A DNA stretch of 64,000 bases, taken from assembly GCF_018383905.1 (NCBI RefSeq), contig NZ_JAGYWA010000002.1:493369-557368 (forward strand), given 5' to 3'. Both the position numbers and the translations under genes were made by a program. Shown one piece after another: positions 34,373-43,384 of this stretch. The notes under the pieces were generated by a model. It had not been told where the DNA came from. It saw only the letters and a program-made list of their open reading frames with translations, and did no database searches. This DNA comes from Flavobacterium branchiicola. Lineage in GTDB: Bacteria > Bacteroidota > Bacteroidia > Flavobacteriales > Flavobacteriaceae. Position 1 is the first letter of the stretch; each line of letters opens with the position of its first letter.

Positions 34373-35479
34373 TTACTCTAAAACCAAAGCCCCCAAAGCT
34401 TCTTTACTAAAACCTTTCAATTCATCCATTTTTCCTGCTTTGATTTTAGCAACCCAGTTCGGGTCAGATAAAAGCGGTCTTCCAACAGCAACTAAATCAA
34501 AATCACCTCGGTCAAAACGTCTGTTTAATTCTTCTAAAGAAGTAGGTTCAGAACTTTCTCCGGCAAAAGCACCAAAGAAATCACTAGAAAGACCTACAGA
34601 ACCAACCGTAATTGTTGGCGCTCCGGTTACTTTTTTAGCCCATCCTGCAAAGTTCAAATCAGAATCTTCAAACTCAGGTTCCCAGAAACGACGTTGTGAA
34701 GCGTGAATAATATCAACTCCGGCATCAACAAGAGGTGTAAGCCAAGCTTCTAATTCCTGCGGATTTTTAGCCAGTTTGTAATTATAATCAGAAGGTTTAA
34801 ATTGAGAAAAACGCATAATTACAGCAAAATCATTTCCAACTTGTTTTCTAACTTCTTTTACTACTTCAATAGCAAAACGGTTACGTTCCGGCAAAGTTTT
34901 TCCGCCATAAATATCTTCACGTAAATTCGTTTCAGCTCTAAAGAACTGATCAATTAAATAACCATGTGCACCGTGAATTTCAATAGTATCGAAACCTAAT
35001 CTTTTAGCATTAGCTGCAGCTTTTCCAAAAGCAAGAATTGTATCTTCAATATCTTTTTCAGACATCGCGATTCCATTTCTGAAATCAGGTCTGTTTAATC
35101 CCGATGGACCTTCAAAAGGAACAGGAGGAACCCATCCTGAATGATGATTGTCCATAATTCCCATATGCCAGATTTGCGGACCCATTTGTCCACCTGCAGC
35201 ATGAACTTCTTTAATTACTTTTTGCCATCCTTTCAATGATTCATCACCATAAAAATGAGGAACATTAGCATCGTTTGATGACGAAGGTCTGTCAATTACA
35301 GTCCCTTCAGATAAAATTAAACCAACTTCGCCTTCAGCTCTTTTTTGGTAGTAAGCTGCGACATCATCAGTTGGAACTCCGTTTGGAGAAAAAGAGCGCG
35401 TCATTGGCGCCATTACGATTCGGTTTTTCAGATTTAACGATTTTAAATTAAATGCTGAAAATAGGTTGTTTGTACTCAT
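34373..35479 (-). CDS. Old yellow enzyme-type alkene reductase
   Basis: The protein has 368 residues in the FMN-dependent NADH:flavin oxidoreductase fold: LKNRIVMAPMTRSFSPNG, IWHMGIMDNHHSGW, the HGAHGYLIDQFFRAETNLRE motif and FDLVAVGRPLLSDPNWV. It likely reduces activated C=C bonds (enones, nitro compounds). It starts 8 bp after the upstream ArsR-type regulator gene on the same strand, so the two form an operon and the enzyme is probably induced by an electrophile or thiol-reactive signal. Confidence 0.92.
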   Translation of the reverse strand: MSTNNLFSAFNLKSLNLKNRIVMAPMTRSFSPNGVPTDDVAAYYQKRAEGEVGLILSEGTVIDRPSSSNDANVPHFYGDESLKGWQKVIKEVHAAGGQMGPQIWHMGIMDNHHSGWVPPVPFEGPSGLNRPDFRNGIAMSEKDIEDTILAFGKAAANAKRLGFDTIEIHGAHGYLIDQFFRAETNLREDIYGGKTLPERNRFAIEVVKEVRKQVGNDFAVIMRFSQFKPSDYNYKLAKNPQELEAWLTPLVDAGVDIIHASQRRFWEPEFEDSDLNFAGWAKKVTGAPTITVGSVGLSSDFFGAFAGESSEPTSLEELNRRFDRGDFDLVAVGRPLLSDPNWVAKIKAGKMDELKGFSKEALGALVLE

Positions 35480-35486
35480 AGTAATT

Positions 35487-35789
35487 TTACAAATTGGATT
35501 GAATTAATTTACTGAGTGCTTCAAAGGCACCTTCGTTGCGTTTATAGTAAGTCCATTGTCCAACGCGTTTCGCTTCAATAAAGCCTGCGCGTTGTAAAAT
35601 AGACAGATATTCGGATACTGTAGATTGTGTTAAGCCCGCTTTAGCCTGAATTTGTCCCACGCAAACTCCGTGTTCAAAACTACCGTGCTCAAGCTGACCG
35701 GGAAAGTTAATTTCGGGTTCTTTAAGCCATTCCAGCATTTGCAGTCTGGACTTATTTGATAAAGCTTTAAAAATTTCTATATTTTCCAT
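35487..35789 (-). CDS. ArsR-family repressor
   Basis: The protein has 100 residues: an ArsR winged helix with IFKALSNKSRLQMLEWLKEP, recognition helix TQSTVSEYLSILQRAGF, and wing RVGQWTYYKRNE. One Cys (V-C-V-G-Q) is present, but no classical CxC metal site. The -7 box lies so close to the ATG that the transcript may be leaderless or nearly so. The gene is the first of an operon with the old yellow enzyme gene. A palindrome overlaps the promoter and suggests autoregulation. Confidence 0.92.
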   Translation of the reverse strand: MENIEIFKALSNKSRLQMLEWLKEPEINFPGQLEHGSFEHGVCVGQIQAKAGLTQSTVSEYLSILQRAGFIEAKRVGQWTYYKRNEGAFEALSKLIQSNL

Positions 35790-35793
35790 GGCG

Positions 35794-35823
35794 CAAATAT
35801 ATCGACTTTTCCCGATATACCAA
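35794..35823 (-). promoter_or_regulatory. arsR-OYE operon promoter (TTG-N19-TATATTTG)
   Basis: On the minus strand, TTG (35823-35821) and TATATTTG (35801-35794) are 19 bp apart. The -7 box ends 4 bp from the ATG, which predicts a very short leader or none. Confidence 0.65.
35798..35819. promoter_or_regulatory. Palindromic operator TATATCG-N8-CGATATA
   Basis: Perfect 7-bp arms spaced by 8 bp overlap the -7 box and spacer of the arsR promoter, as expected for a self-repressing ArsR-type site. Confidence 0.55.
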
Positions 35824-35952
35824 TTAAGTAAAAAATATTTAGCATAATTTTATGATTGGTTGAGGAGAAAGTTGAGATTTGAGGATATTTATTATAAAAT
35901 AATCTTGGAAAGTGTAGTGTTGTAAAATTGGAAATATGAATATTTAAACAGG

Positions 35953-35987
35953 AAAACTGCTGTCACATTTTTAGTGACAGCAGTTTT
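35953..35987. terminator. Stem-loop ending the fibre operon
   Basis: AAAACTGCTGTCAC and GTGACAGCAGTTTT (with one central A/T difference) form a long stem 51 bp past the 36038 gene stop; the T-tract is stronger on the plus strand. Confidence 0.65.
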
Positions 35988-36037
35988 ATTTTAATCTAAT
36001 AGAAAGGGAATTCATTTTTGAATAGATATGGCTTTTA

Positions 36038-38410
36038 TCAGCTTATACCTCCATCAATAATTATCCAGTTATTAGGAGTTCCAGTTAATAATGCTCTTCC
36101 AGCAGCACCTGTTGTTGTATATTTTGCAGTTCCAAATGTTATTGGTCTTGCAGCGATAACTGGTCTTGTACTCCAGCCATTATAGATTGCATTTAAGTTT
36201 ATTGATGAGAAATTTGATGCGCTTTTGTATTGCATAAAATTTGTGAAATTTGTAACTGCAGATACATCCCAAGATCCTATATTTTGATTGAATGCTATGG
36301 CATTATTAAATGTTGAATTCATATCTATTACATTTGATGTGTTCCATGCTCCTAAGTCTTGGTTGAATGAGATCGCATCATTAAATAATGAAGTCATATT
36401 AGTTACATTTGCAGTATTCCAATTTCCTAGAGATTGATTGAATGCATGCGCACCTATAAATAATTGAAACATATTAGTTACATTTCCAGTATTCCAATTT
36501 CCCACAGGCTGATTAAACGATTTTGCTAAAGAAAACATTTGACTCATATTTACAGTGCCAGTAGAATTTAACACCCAATTATTAATATCAGCACTTCCGC
36601 CGTTATTGAATGCTGTGCAACTTTGAAACATTTGTGCAAGTGTCGTTGCAGCTGACATAGTCCAATTTCCTAAATTTTGATTGAAATTTGTGGACCCTCC
36701 AAACATACCTTGAAAATTAGTTACACGAGATGTATCCCAACTATTTAGAGGTTGATTAAATTTAGGACATGAACCTATTGCTCCAGACATATTATTTACT
36801 CTGCCTACATTCCAATTATTTAAAGGTTGGTTAAAATTTGAACAAAGAGCAAATGTTTGGTTCATATTTATAAAACCAGTAGAATTTAAAATCCAATTGT
36901 TTATATCGGGACTACCACCATTATTAAATGCTGTACAACTTAGAAACAAACCTTGAAGAGATGTTGATTTTGAAACATTCCAGTTTCCTAAATTTTGGTT
37001 AAAAATTGTACAGTTTCCAAATGTAAATGCCATGCTAGTTACATTTCCTGTATTCCAATTTCCTAGAGGTTGATTAAATTTGATACATCCATTAAATGTT
37101 GATGTTAAATTCGTACAATTAGACATTGTCCAATTATTGATATCAGAACTGTCACCGTTGTTGAATGCTGTAGCATCTCTAAACATTTCAAAAGCAGAAG
37201 TTACATTTGCAGTATTCCAATTTCCTAAATTTTGATTAAACAAAACAGCAGATCTAAATATACTAGACAAATTTGTAACCCTACCGGTATTCCAATTCCC
37301 AATCGGTTGATTAAATGCGGTGGCTCCTTGAAACATACTAGTCATATTTATAGAACCAGTTGTGTTTAAAACCCAATTATTTATATCAGAGCTGCCACCA
37401 TTATTGAATGCTTTTGCATTTAAAAACATGTTTATAAAGTTTGAACTTTTAGAAACACTCCAATTTCCTAAATTTTGATTAAATGAATTTGTTCCTTGAA
37501 AAGTATTTGAAAAAAGTATAACATTAGATACATCCCATGAATTTAAGGGTTGATTAAAATCTCTTGAATACTGGAATGTTCCATTCATGTTATTTACTGC
37601 TTTAGTATTCCAATTTCCAATAGGTTGATTAAAAACTGTACATAAAAGAAACATATTAGTAAAGTCAATAGAACCAGTTGTTTTAAGATTCCAATTTTTA
37701 ATATTATCATTACCTCCATTATTAAATAAGGAGCAATTGTTAAACATAAGTTGAAAACTTGCAACGTTAGAGACATTAAACGAACTTATATCTTGATTAA
37801 ATTTAACACATCCTGAAAACATACCTGACATTGTTGTTACATTAGATGTATTCCAACCGCTTAAATCCTGATTAAAATTTGAACAGCCCGAAAAAGTAGA
37901 TGCCATCGATATAATTGGACTAGTATCCCATTCATTTATGTTTGCAATTGTAGTTATAGATGTACAATTAAAAAATAAACCTGCTATTGAGCCATTTCCC
38001 GATAAATCTAAAGTATCTGAAATATTAGAAAGAGTCAAATTTGAGCATCCTCCAAAATGAGAGTAAAGATTATTTCCTAATTTTACTTTCCCCCATGACT
38101 GTACCGATAATATTTTTAATCTATCACCAGTATTATTAAACTGCCATCCTGTACAAATTCCTTTTATTTTAATAGTATAATCTCCAGCTAAGGCATAATT
38201 ATGAATGACCTGAGCCTGATTCCAAGCAGTAATAATATTAGAACTTCCATCTCCCCAATCAACTATAAAATTGTAAGTCCCTGATGAAACTAATGGAAGT
38301 TTTATTTGTACGTTACTACTAGATCCAGTAGAGGTATTAGAGGTTCTCCAAGTAGAAGTAAAAGAGTTTTTATTTCGTCCGAAAATCGTATTTTGAAGTA
38401 AAGCTCCCAT
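36038..38410 (-). CDS. BspA-like 21-repeat protein, cassette distal gene
   Basis: The protein has 790 residues and no signal peptide. It begins MGALLQNTIFGR, shared with the gene at 38957. Residues ~35-85 form a PKD-like segment (FIVDWGDGSSNII, IHNYALAGDYTIKIKG). From ~150 to ~730 there are 21 BspA-type (DUF285) units of the form F-N-Q-x-L-x-N-W-N-T-x-N-V-T-x-M. Units with F-N-N-G-G-S-x-D-I-N-N-W recur every third or fourth unit. BspA-type repeats are best known in surface adhesins, but here no Sec signal exists, suggesting a fibre-borne receptor-binding domain. It starts 2 bp after the 154-aa gene and ends the operon. Confidence 0.85.
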   Translation of the reverse strand: MGALLQNTIFGRNKNSFTSTWRTSNTSTGSSSNVQIKLPLVSSGTYNFIVDWGDGSSNIITAWNQAQVIHNYALAGDYTIKIKGICTGWQFNNTGDRLKILSVQSWGKVKLGNNLYSHFGGCSNLTLSNISDTLDLSGNGSIAGLFFNCTSITTIANINEWDTSPIISMASTFSGCSNFNQDLSGWNTSNVTTMSGMFSGCVKFNQDISSFNVSNVASFQLMFNNCSLFNNGGNDNIKNWNLKTTGSIDFTNMFLLCTVFNQPIGNWNTKAVNNMNGTFQYSRDFNQPLNSWDVSNVILFSNTFQGTNSFNQNLGNWSVSKSSNFINMFLNAKAFNNGGSSDINNWVLNTTGSINMTSMFQGATAFNQPIGNWNTGRVTNLSSIFRSAVLFNQNLGNWNTANVTSAFEMFRDATAFNNGDSSDINNWTMSNCTNLTSTFNGCIKFNQPLGNWNTGNVTSMAFTFGNCTIFNQNLGNWNVSKSTSLQGLFLSCTAFNNGGSPDINNWILNSTGFINMNQTFALCSNFNQPLNNWNVGRVNNMSGAIGSCPKFNQPLNSWDTSRVTNFQGMFGGSTNFNQNLGNWTMSAATTLAQMFQSCTAFNNGGSADINNWVLNSTGTVNMSQMFSLAKSFNQPVGNWNTGNVTNMFQLFIGAHAFNQSLGNWNTANVTNMTSLFNDAISFNQDLGAWNTSNVIDMNSTFNNAIAFNQNIGSWDVSAVTNFTNFMQYKSASNFSSINLNAIYNGWSTRPVIAARPITFGTAKYTTTGAAGRALLTGTPNNWIIIDGGIS

Positions 38411-38878
38411 AATTATACGCCTAATAATAAAATACTATTTGTAGCTCCTCTTTTTGTAAAAGTGAAAATTTGTTTTTCGCCTGTTACTGATGGAATTCCA
38501 AACAGCCACGTATGTGGCGCAGTAATTGCCCAAGTTACACTTACACCAGGTAATGTGATTCCGTTAAAAATGAAACTTTGCGATAATGAAGCAGGAACTG
38601 TAATAGTACAGTTAGTGGTAAAGAGTACAGTTTTACCATGCCAGTTGGAAGGAATGGTTTGACTTGAATTTACTTCTAATTGGTTTGAAATATCTTGTTT
38701 GTTTGATAGGTCTATATTTCCATCTCCGAGAATTGATTCTCCATTGATTGTTTTTAAATCTAAAGCAGAGGTTATATCACTAAACTCCAGTTCGCCACTT
38801 GAGTTTGTTGTTAAAATTTTATCGCGCTCATTTGTTTCCAAATCAGCGACTTTTATTCTGTTGTAGTTGGTGTTCATT
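38379..38878. repeat. 500-bp duplicated cassette, copy 1
   Basis: This stretch is about 95% identical to 39735-40234 by eye. It covers the start region of the distal gene (MGALLQNTIFGR) and the whole 154-aa gene. Identity ends sharply in the distal reading frame. Confidence 0.85.
38413..38877 (-). CDS. Fibre-like module protein, cassette copy 1
   Basis: The protein has 154 residues. The N-terminus NRIKVADLETNERDKIL is shared with the genes ending at 39769, 40287 and 59897. The middle (KTINGESILGDGNIDLSNKQ) and the C-terminal beta segment (ITVPASLSQSFIFNGITLPG) are phage-tail-fibre-like. It is nearly identical to the gene at 39769. Its stop is 2 bp before the start of the BspA-like gene, so translation is probably coupled. 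Probably a connector or oligomerising protein carrying the distal binding protein; inference. Confidence 0.8.
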   Translation of the reverse strand: MNTNYNRIKVADLETNERDKILTTNSSGELEFSDITSALDLKTINGESILGDGNIDLSNKQDISNQLEVNSSQTIPSNWHGKTVLFTTNCTITVPASLSQSFIFNGITLPGVSVTWAITAPHTWLFGIPSVTGEKQIFTFTKRGATNSILLLGV

Positions 38879-38956
38879 TTGATTGCTATTTATTTGAAAA
38901 ATTTTATAATGCCTTTATAATAAGGCTTATTAAATAGGTTTATTAAATAGGTTTAT

Positions 38957-39766
38957 TTAAGTTGTTTTTAAAGTTGCATTTATTTTAAACGATTTAGAAA
39001 GGTCAAATCCCCAGATACTTGTAAAGTATGAGCTCCAAAACATTTTTAATCCATCGGGACTAAAATTAACAGCATAAAAATTTCCACCTGGTATTATAGT
39101 TGACAAGTCAATTGATTCAGAGGTATAAGCAGTATTCAAATCATAAGGATTTAATAATGATATTTTAATAACCGATCTTGCGCCACTTAATTTAGTGTAT
39201 AAAATAGACTTGCCGTCGGGAGTAACGTAAAATCCATGTGTGCTAAAATTAAGTGTTTGAGATGGTGTTAGGGTGTTTAAATCCCAAGGTGTTGATAGCA
39301 AATACTTTGTAAGAACGCTGCCAGTATGATTAAAGAACATTGTTCCATCTGAGCTAAAAAAATTATATCCAGTTGTTCCAATCGGATAAAATCCTATATA
39401 ACTAATTGTAGAGACATCCCAAGCTGTTGCAAGTTGATATGCATAAATACATTTTGATGTTGTTCCGGAAACAAAAATCTTTTTTCCATCAGGGGAAAAG
39501 TAATGTCCTCTAATTTGACTTTCCCCATTTTGAGTCATAGTCATAGACTTGTTTAAATAGGTTGCTGTGGTTACATCCCAAGGGGGTGATAATGAGTATT
39601 GAGCAATTGAATCTGGTCCATTATGTAATGTTGCATATAATCTTGTTCCATCAGGGCTGAAGGATGTATACATTTGGGTTAATAAATTAGTTTTCGCTTT
39701 TCCCCTGTAGAACACAGTATTTATTTTTAACCTTCCGAAAATCGTATTTTGAAGTAATGCTCCCAT
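38957..39766 (-). CDS. Propeller-like distal protein, cassette copy 2
   Basis: The protein has 269 residues, no signal peptide, and starts MGALLQNTIFGR like the gene at 36038. The rest has repeats with FSPDGTRLYATLHNGPDSIA, FSPDGKKIFVSGTTS, VTPDGKSILYTK and FSPDGLKMFWSS, interleaved with W-D-V/L-T/N-T-A motifs. This resembles a propeller-type domain found in phage tail and extracellular proteins. It starts 2 bp after the 154-aa cassette gene. Likely a distal binding domain; the target is unknown. Confidence 0.78.
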   Translation of the reverse strand: MGALLQNTIFGRLKINTVFYRGKAKTNLLTQMYTSFSPDGTRLYATLHNGPDSIAQYSLSPPWDVTTATYLNKSMTMTQNGESQIRGHYFSPDGKKIFVSGTTSKCIYAYQLATAWDVSTISYIGFYPIGTTGYNFFSSDGTMFFNHTGSVLTKYLLSTPWDLNTLTPSQTLNFSTHGFYVTPDGKSILYTKLSGARSVIKISLLNPYDLNTAYTSESIDLSTIIPGGNFYAVNFSPDGLKMFWSSYFTSIWGFDLSKSFKINATLKTT

Positions 39767-40234
39767 AATTATACGCCTAATAATAAAATACTATTTGTAG
39801 CTCCTCTTTTTGTAAAAGTGAAAATTTGTTTTTCGCCTGTTACTGATGGAATTCCAAACAGCCACGTATGTGGCGCAGTAATTGCCCAAGTTACGCTTAC
39901 TCCAGGTAATGTGATCCCATTGAAAATGAAACTTTGCTGTAATGAAGCAGGAACTGTAATAGTACAGTTAGTTGTAAAGAGTACCGTTTTGCCATGCCAG
40001 TTATAAGGAATGGTTTGACTTGAATTTACTTCTAATTGGTTTGAAATATCTTGTTTGTTTGATAAGTCTATATTTCCATCTCCAAGAATTGATTCTCCAT
40101 TGATTGTTTTTAAATCTAAAGCAGAGTTTAGATCACTAAACTCCAGTTCGCCACTGGAGTTTGTAATTAAAATTTTATCATGCTCATTTGTTTCTAAGTC
40201 AGCGACTTTTATTCTGTTGTAGTTTGTTTTCATT
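39735..40234. repeat. 500-bp duplicated cassette, copy 2
   Basis: Partner of 38379-38878. The two copies sit on the same strand 1,356 bp apart and could recombine, which would delete or swap the distal domain. Confidence 0.85.
39769..40233 (-). CDS. Fibre-like module protein, cassette copy 2
   Basis: The protein has 154 residues, differing from the copy at 38413 by about ten residues (for example NEHDKILIT against NERDKILTT, and PYNWHG against PSNWHG). The N-terminal anchor is followed by KTINGESILGDGNIDL. It is coupled by a 2-bp gap to the propeller-like gene. Role as for copy 1. The presence of two near-identical copies with different partners is the key feature. Confidence 0.8.
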   Translation of the reverse strand: MKTNYNRIKVADLETNEHDKILITNSSGELEFSDLNSALDLKTINGESILGDGNIDLSNKQDISNQLEVNSSQTIPYNWHGKTVLFTTNCTITVPASLQQSFIFNGITLPGVSVTWAITAPHTWLFGIPSVTGEKQIFTFTKRGATNSILLLGV

Positions 40235-40286
40235 TTGTTTGCTTTTTTAATACTGAATGAAGCTTTTATTGTATGCTCGCTAATTT

Positions 40287-42161
40287 TTATGCTATTATTA
40301 TTGATGAATTATACTGATTTAAATCTCTTCGAAGGATATTTACTCCGGAGGAAATTACCCCATTAGTATATAAAATACCATTTTTGATGTTCCATGTAGG
40401 TTGATTAGCCGATGGCCAGAATGGTTCGTCATAGGTAATATTTTGATTGTCATTTTGAATAATAACATAATTACTGCCAATGAAATCAGCCGTTATAGAA
40501 TCGTAAGTTATGCCAGACCCACTTTCTATATATGAAAATAAGAAACCGCCCAATAGAGTAAATGTGCAATCTGAAAAAGACACCAACTTTGTTAAATTAT
40601 TAGCTTTAATTAGATTTTTAGCAGTAATGTTAGCATTCACAAACCTTAAACCAGGATAATTATTTCCTCCTCCTATAAATTGGTCAGAATTTGGAAAACG
40701 AGCTATACCGGTTATAATACAGTTTCCGCTACAATTAAATCGATTTATACTAATGTTTGAATCTATAATAGCATTAGTTTTAAAATTAATGCTGATATTA
40801 TTTCCATATATATAACTGAAATTTGTTGAATTGGCATAAGGTGCGACTGAAGTAATACTACCATGATTAATAATTCCACTTGTAAAAGCATTAGTTAAGA
40901 GCAAGAATGAATCGTCGTGAGTCAAGTTGTCAAAATCTAAGGTTAATCTCATAAATGTCCCGACCAAATAGCTTTTTCCTCGAAAATTTAAATTTGAAGC
41001 TTTTATGTATATTTTTCGAACTCCACCAGTTCCTGCAAAAATTCCGTCTGCATGAGTTATTTTAACGTTTAAAGTATTACATATTATACTTGAATCGGCA
41101 GAGTTTCCTGTACCGCATTGATAGGTTTGAGAAAACTCAAGTAAATTACATTTTATATCGACAAATACATTGTTGAAACCAATTGCAGATAGTGTAGGAG
41201 GAGTAAAGTATAGATTTCCCAATGGCATATCAACATTATAGGACTGGCTATTTACTGTATATATATTAGCTGTTTTTACATTTACTGTACAAGAAACGTC
41301 ACTTCTTAAATCAAATTTTTTTGTAGTCCCATTATTCATGGCGACATTAATATTAAATGATGTAGCTGAAAGAATTTGTATATATTTAGAATTGGGATCT
41401 GCCAAAAAAGAAGTTATTGCATTGTCTAAAGTTAAAAAAGGTTTATTTGGATTTTCATGTTCAGCAGTAGCATCATTCCCGGAAGAAGAAACAAAATAGA
41501 CACCTTTTACCATAGGTGAATTTTTTGTGCCACCAGACGTCACCCATGTGTTTGCTTCGACTTTTGTTAGTGTCCTTGATTCTCCGTTTGAGACTGTTAA
41601 AGGAATATTTGTTATAAAATTAATTCCTGTTCCTCCAATGGTGATTATTCCTGTTCCTCTATTTATAATCTCTTTTTTAGTACCGATCGGAAATAATAAA
41701 GATGAATCTGAAGGAATATTAAATGCAACAGCAGTTGAAGAAGAGAAAACAGTTTTTTTGTTAATATTTTCAACATTCAGAGTATAGGTAGTAGAAGAGA
41801 AATTTTCAATATCTGCTAGCCATGTTTTAAAAGTCTTTTTAGTCCAATCATAAATAGATTTGACACTAGGAAAAGAATTTGAAGAATTTTTATTTGATTC
41901 AATATCTTGAATTTTATTTTCAGCATTTTCTTTTTTAGAAATGATCTCTTGTAAATTTTCTACAAAATTGTTTAAAACTTTTCCCTGCCTAGCATCCAAA
42001 GCTTTTCCTTCTTCGGTATAGTCTAGGCCATTGTAACTATCAATTTTAATATTGTCAATGTTACTAAACTCCAGTTCGCCACTGGAGTTTGTAATTAAAA
42101 TTTTATTATGCTCATTTGTTTCCAAATCAGCAACTTTTATTCTGTTGTGGTTGGTGCTCAT
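40287..42161 (-). CDS. Tail-fibre-like protein with beta-helix domain
   Basis: The protein has 624 residues with no signal. The shared anchor (NRIKVADLETNEHNKILI) leads into YNGLDYTEEGKALDARQGKV, a classic phage tail-fibre N-terminal motif. From ~220 there is VYFVSSSGNDATAEHENPNK...PFLTLDNAI, typical of parallel beta-helix (pectate-lyase-like) domains, then beta-rich sequence with many N/G turns to the end. Probably a host- or surface-binding fibre; the enzymatic activity is not evident. It lies in the middle of the fibre operon. Confidence 0.78.
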   Translation of the reverse strand: MSTNHNRIKVADLETNEHNKILITNSSGELEFSNIDNIKIDSYNGLDYTEEGKALDARQGKVLNNFVENLQEIISKKENAENKIQDIESNKNSSNSFPSVKSIYDWTKKTFKTWLADIENFSSTTYTLNVENINKKTVFSSSTAVAFNIPSDSSLLFPIGTKKEIINRGTGIITIGGTGINFITNIPLTVSNGESRTLTKVEANTWVTSGGTKNSPMVKGVYFVSSSGNDATAEHENPNKPFLTLDNAITSFLADPNSKYIQILSATSFNINVAMNNGTTKKFDLRSDVSCTVNVKTANIYTVNSQSYNVDMPLGNLYFTPPTLSAIGFNNVFVDIKCNLLEFSQTYQCGTGNSADSSIICNTLNVKITHADGIFAGTGGVRKIYIKASNLNFRGKSYLVGTFMRLTLDFDNLTHDDSFLLLTNAFTSGIINHGSITSVAPYANSTNFSYIYGNNISINFKTNAIIDSNISINRFNCSGNCIITGIARFPNSDQFIGGGNNYPGLRFVNANITAKNLIKANNLTKLVSFSDCTFTLLGGFLFSYIESGSGITYDSITADFIGSNYVIIQNDNQNITYDEPFWPSANQPTWNIKNGILYTNGVISSGVNILRRDLNQYNSSIIIA

Positions 42162-42192
42162 TTTGTGGTATTTAAGTTATTCTGTAAAAAAA

Positions 42193-43380
42193 TTACAATT
42201 CACATTCCAGATAAATTTCTCCAGTATCTGTTGTGGTAGAAAGTATTGGTCTATTATTTGAAGATGGAGGGTTGGTTTTTTCTTTATCTCCATTTGAGAT
42301 AAGGAAAAAATTAAAACCTTCTCGTTGAGTCAATAAATAGAAATAAGAAGGATTTATGTTTATTTCGACATATTCAGTTGAATTGCTTGCTACTGTAACA
42401 CTACCGATAAAAGTATTAGAATCCCAATCGTTCCAATCGATAAGCTCAAAAGTTTGTGAGTATGCATGAAGAGAAAAAATGTTTGAATAGAATAAGTTAA
42501 AAGTTAATGCGTTTCCAACATTATTTGACGCGAACTTAAATCTTATTTTTGCCGATTTTGGGGTTGATGAAATATTATAAGTATCAATTGCTCCTCTGTA
42601 TCTATTAAGGATAAATTGTGAAGTATCGTTTGCTGCTCCCAAGTAAGCATTCCCAGTATAGTAAGTGGTTGCCGCATCGGCATCATGGCAGGTTAACCAA
42701 TTACTATTTCTATTTTCAAAAATTACCGATTTAGTTACAGGAATGCGTAACGTGCTAGGTGCGATAGTAACAGTTACTAGATTGCTTTTACTAGAATTTC
42801 CAGCGGCATCTTTTGCTTTTACATAAAAATTATATGTAGTAGATCCTAGTAGCCCAGTAACATCATACTGAAGTATATCAGCAGAAGTTGAAGCTAAAAA
42901 AGTATCATTTTGAAATATTTCGTAGCCAACAATTTCAAGATTGTCTGTTGCCGCTGTCCAAGATAACTTTAATGAATTTAATGTAATTGAAGATGCATTT
43001 AAAATACTTGCGGTTGGAGGAATCATGTCAAGTGTACATGTTCCCACATTATTAGCGTAAATCTGTGCATTGGCATCTAACCAAGCAATTGCTTGGTTGT
43101 CTGCATCTAACACGCTTTGATTCGAAACAAATTGATTTGGATAGGCGGTAAGTGTGATATCGTTGCCTAAATATCCGCTTTGGCAATCGTTTTTAGTTAC
43201 AGTTTTAGATTGCAGCGTGTTGTAGAAACGTGCGCTTGGTAGACATTCGATTTCATCTAGAAAAGGAGCAATGTAATCTGCATCTTTTTTTATATTTGGT
43301 TTTGTATCTCCTGTTGAAGTGTTATCATCGGTGTAGTATCGTTCTAACGTATCAAAAAATTTATATCCTGTATTTCCCAT
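42193..43380 (-). CDS. DUF5977/Fn3 protein
   Basis: The protein has 395 residues with no signal. Residues ~55-115 are a DUF5977 unit (TKNDCQSGYLGNDITLTAYP, then N-Q-A-I-A-W-L-D-A-N-A-Q-I-Y-A-N). Residues ~120-210 are a fibronectin-III domain (LKLSWTAATDNLEIVGYEIF). The C-terminal part (~220-395) is a beta-rich unknown domain. It starts 4 bp after the gene at 43385, with which it shares the DUF5977 unit, so the two probably arose by duplication. Confidence 0.75.
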   Translation of the reverse strand: MGNTGYKFFDTLERYYTDDNTSTGDTKPNIKKDADYIAPFLDEIECLPSARFYNTLQSKTVTKNDCQSGYLGNDITLTAYPNQFVSNQSVLDADNQAIAWLDANAQIYANNVGTCTLDMIPPTASILNASSITLNSLKLSWTAATDNLEIVGYEIFQNDTFLASTSADILQYDVTGLLGSTTYNFYVKAKDAAGNSSKSNLVTVTIAPSTLRIPVTKSVIFENRNSNWLTCHDADAATTYYTGNAYLGAANDTSQFILNRYRGAIDTYNISSTPKSAKIRFKFASNNVGNALTFNLFYSNIFSLHAYSQTFELIDWNDWDSNTFIGSVTVASNSTEYVEININPSYFYLLTQREGFNFFLISNGDKEKTNPPSSNNRPILSTTTDTGEIYLECEL

Positions 43381-43384
43381 ATTT

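Noticed and set aside
36038..40234. Diversity-generating retroelement acting on the distal domains
   Set aside because: No reverse transcriptase or template repeat is visible. The variation is whole-domain replacement, not adenine-specific change.
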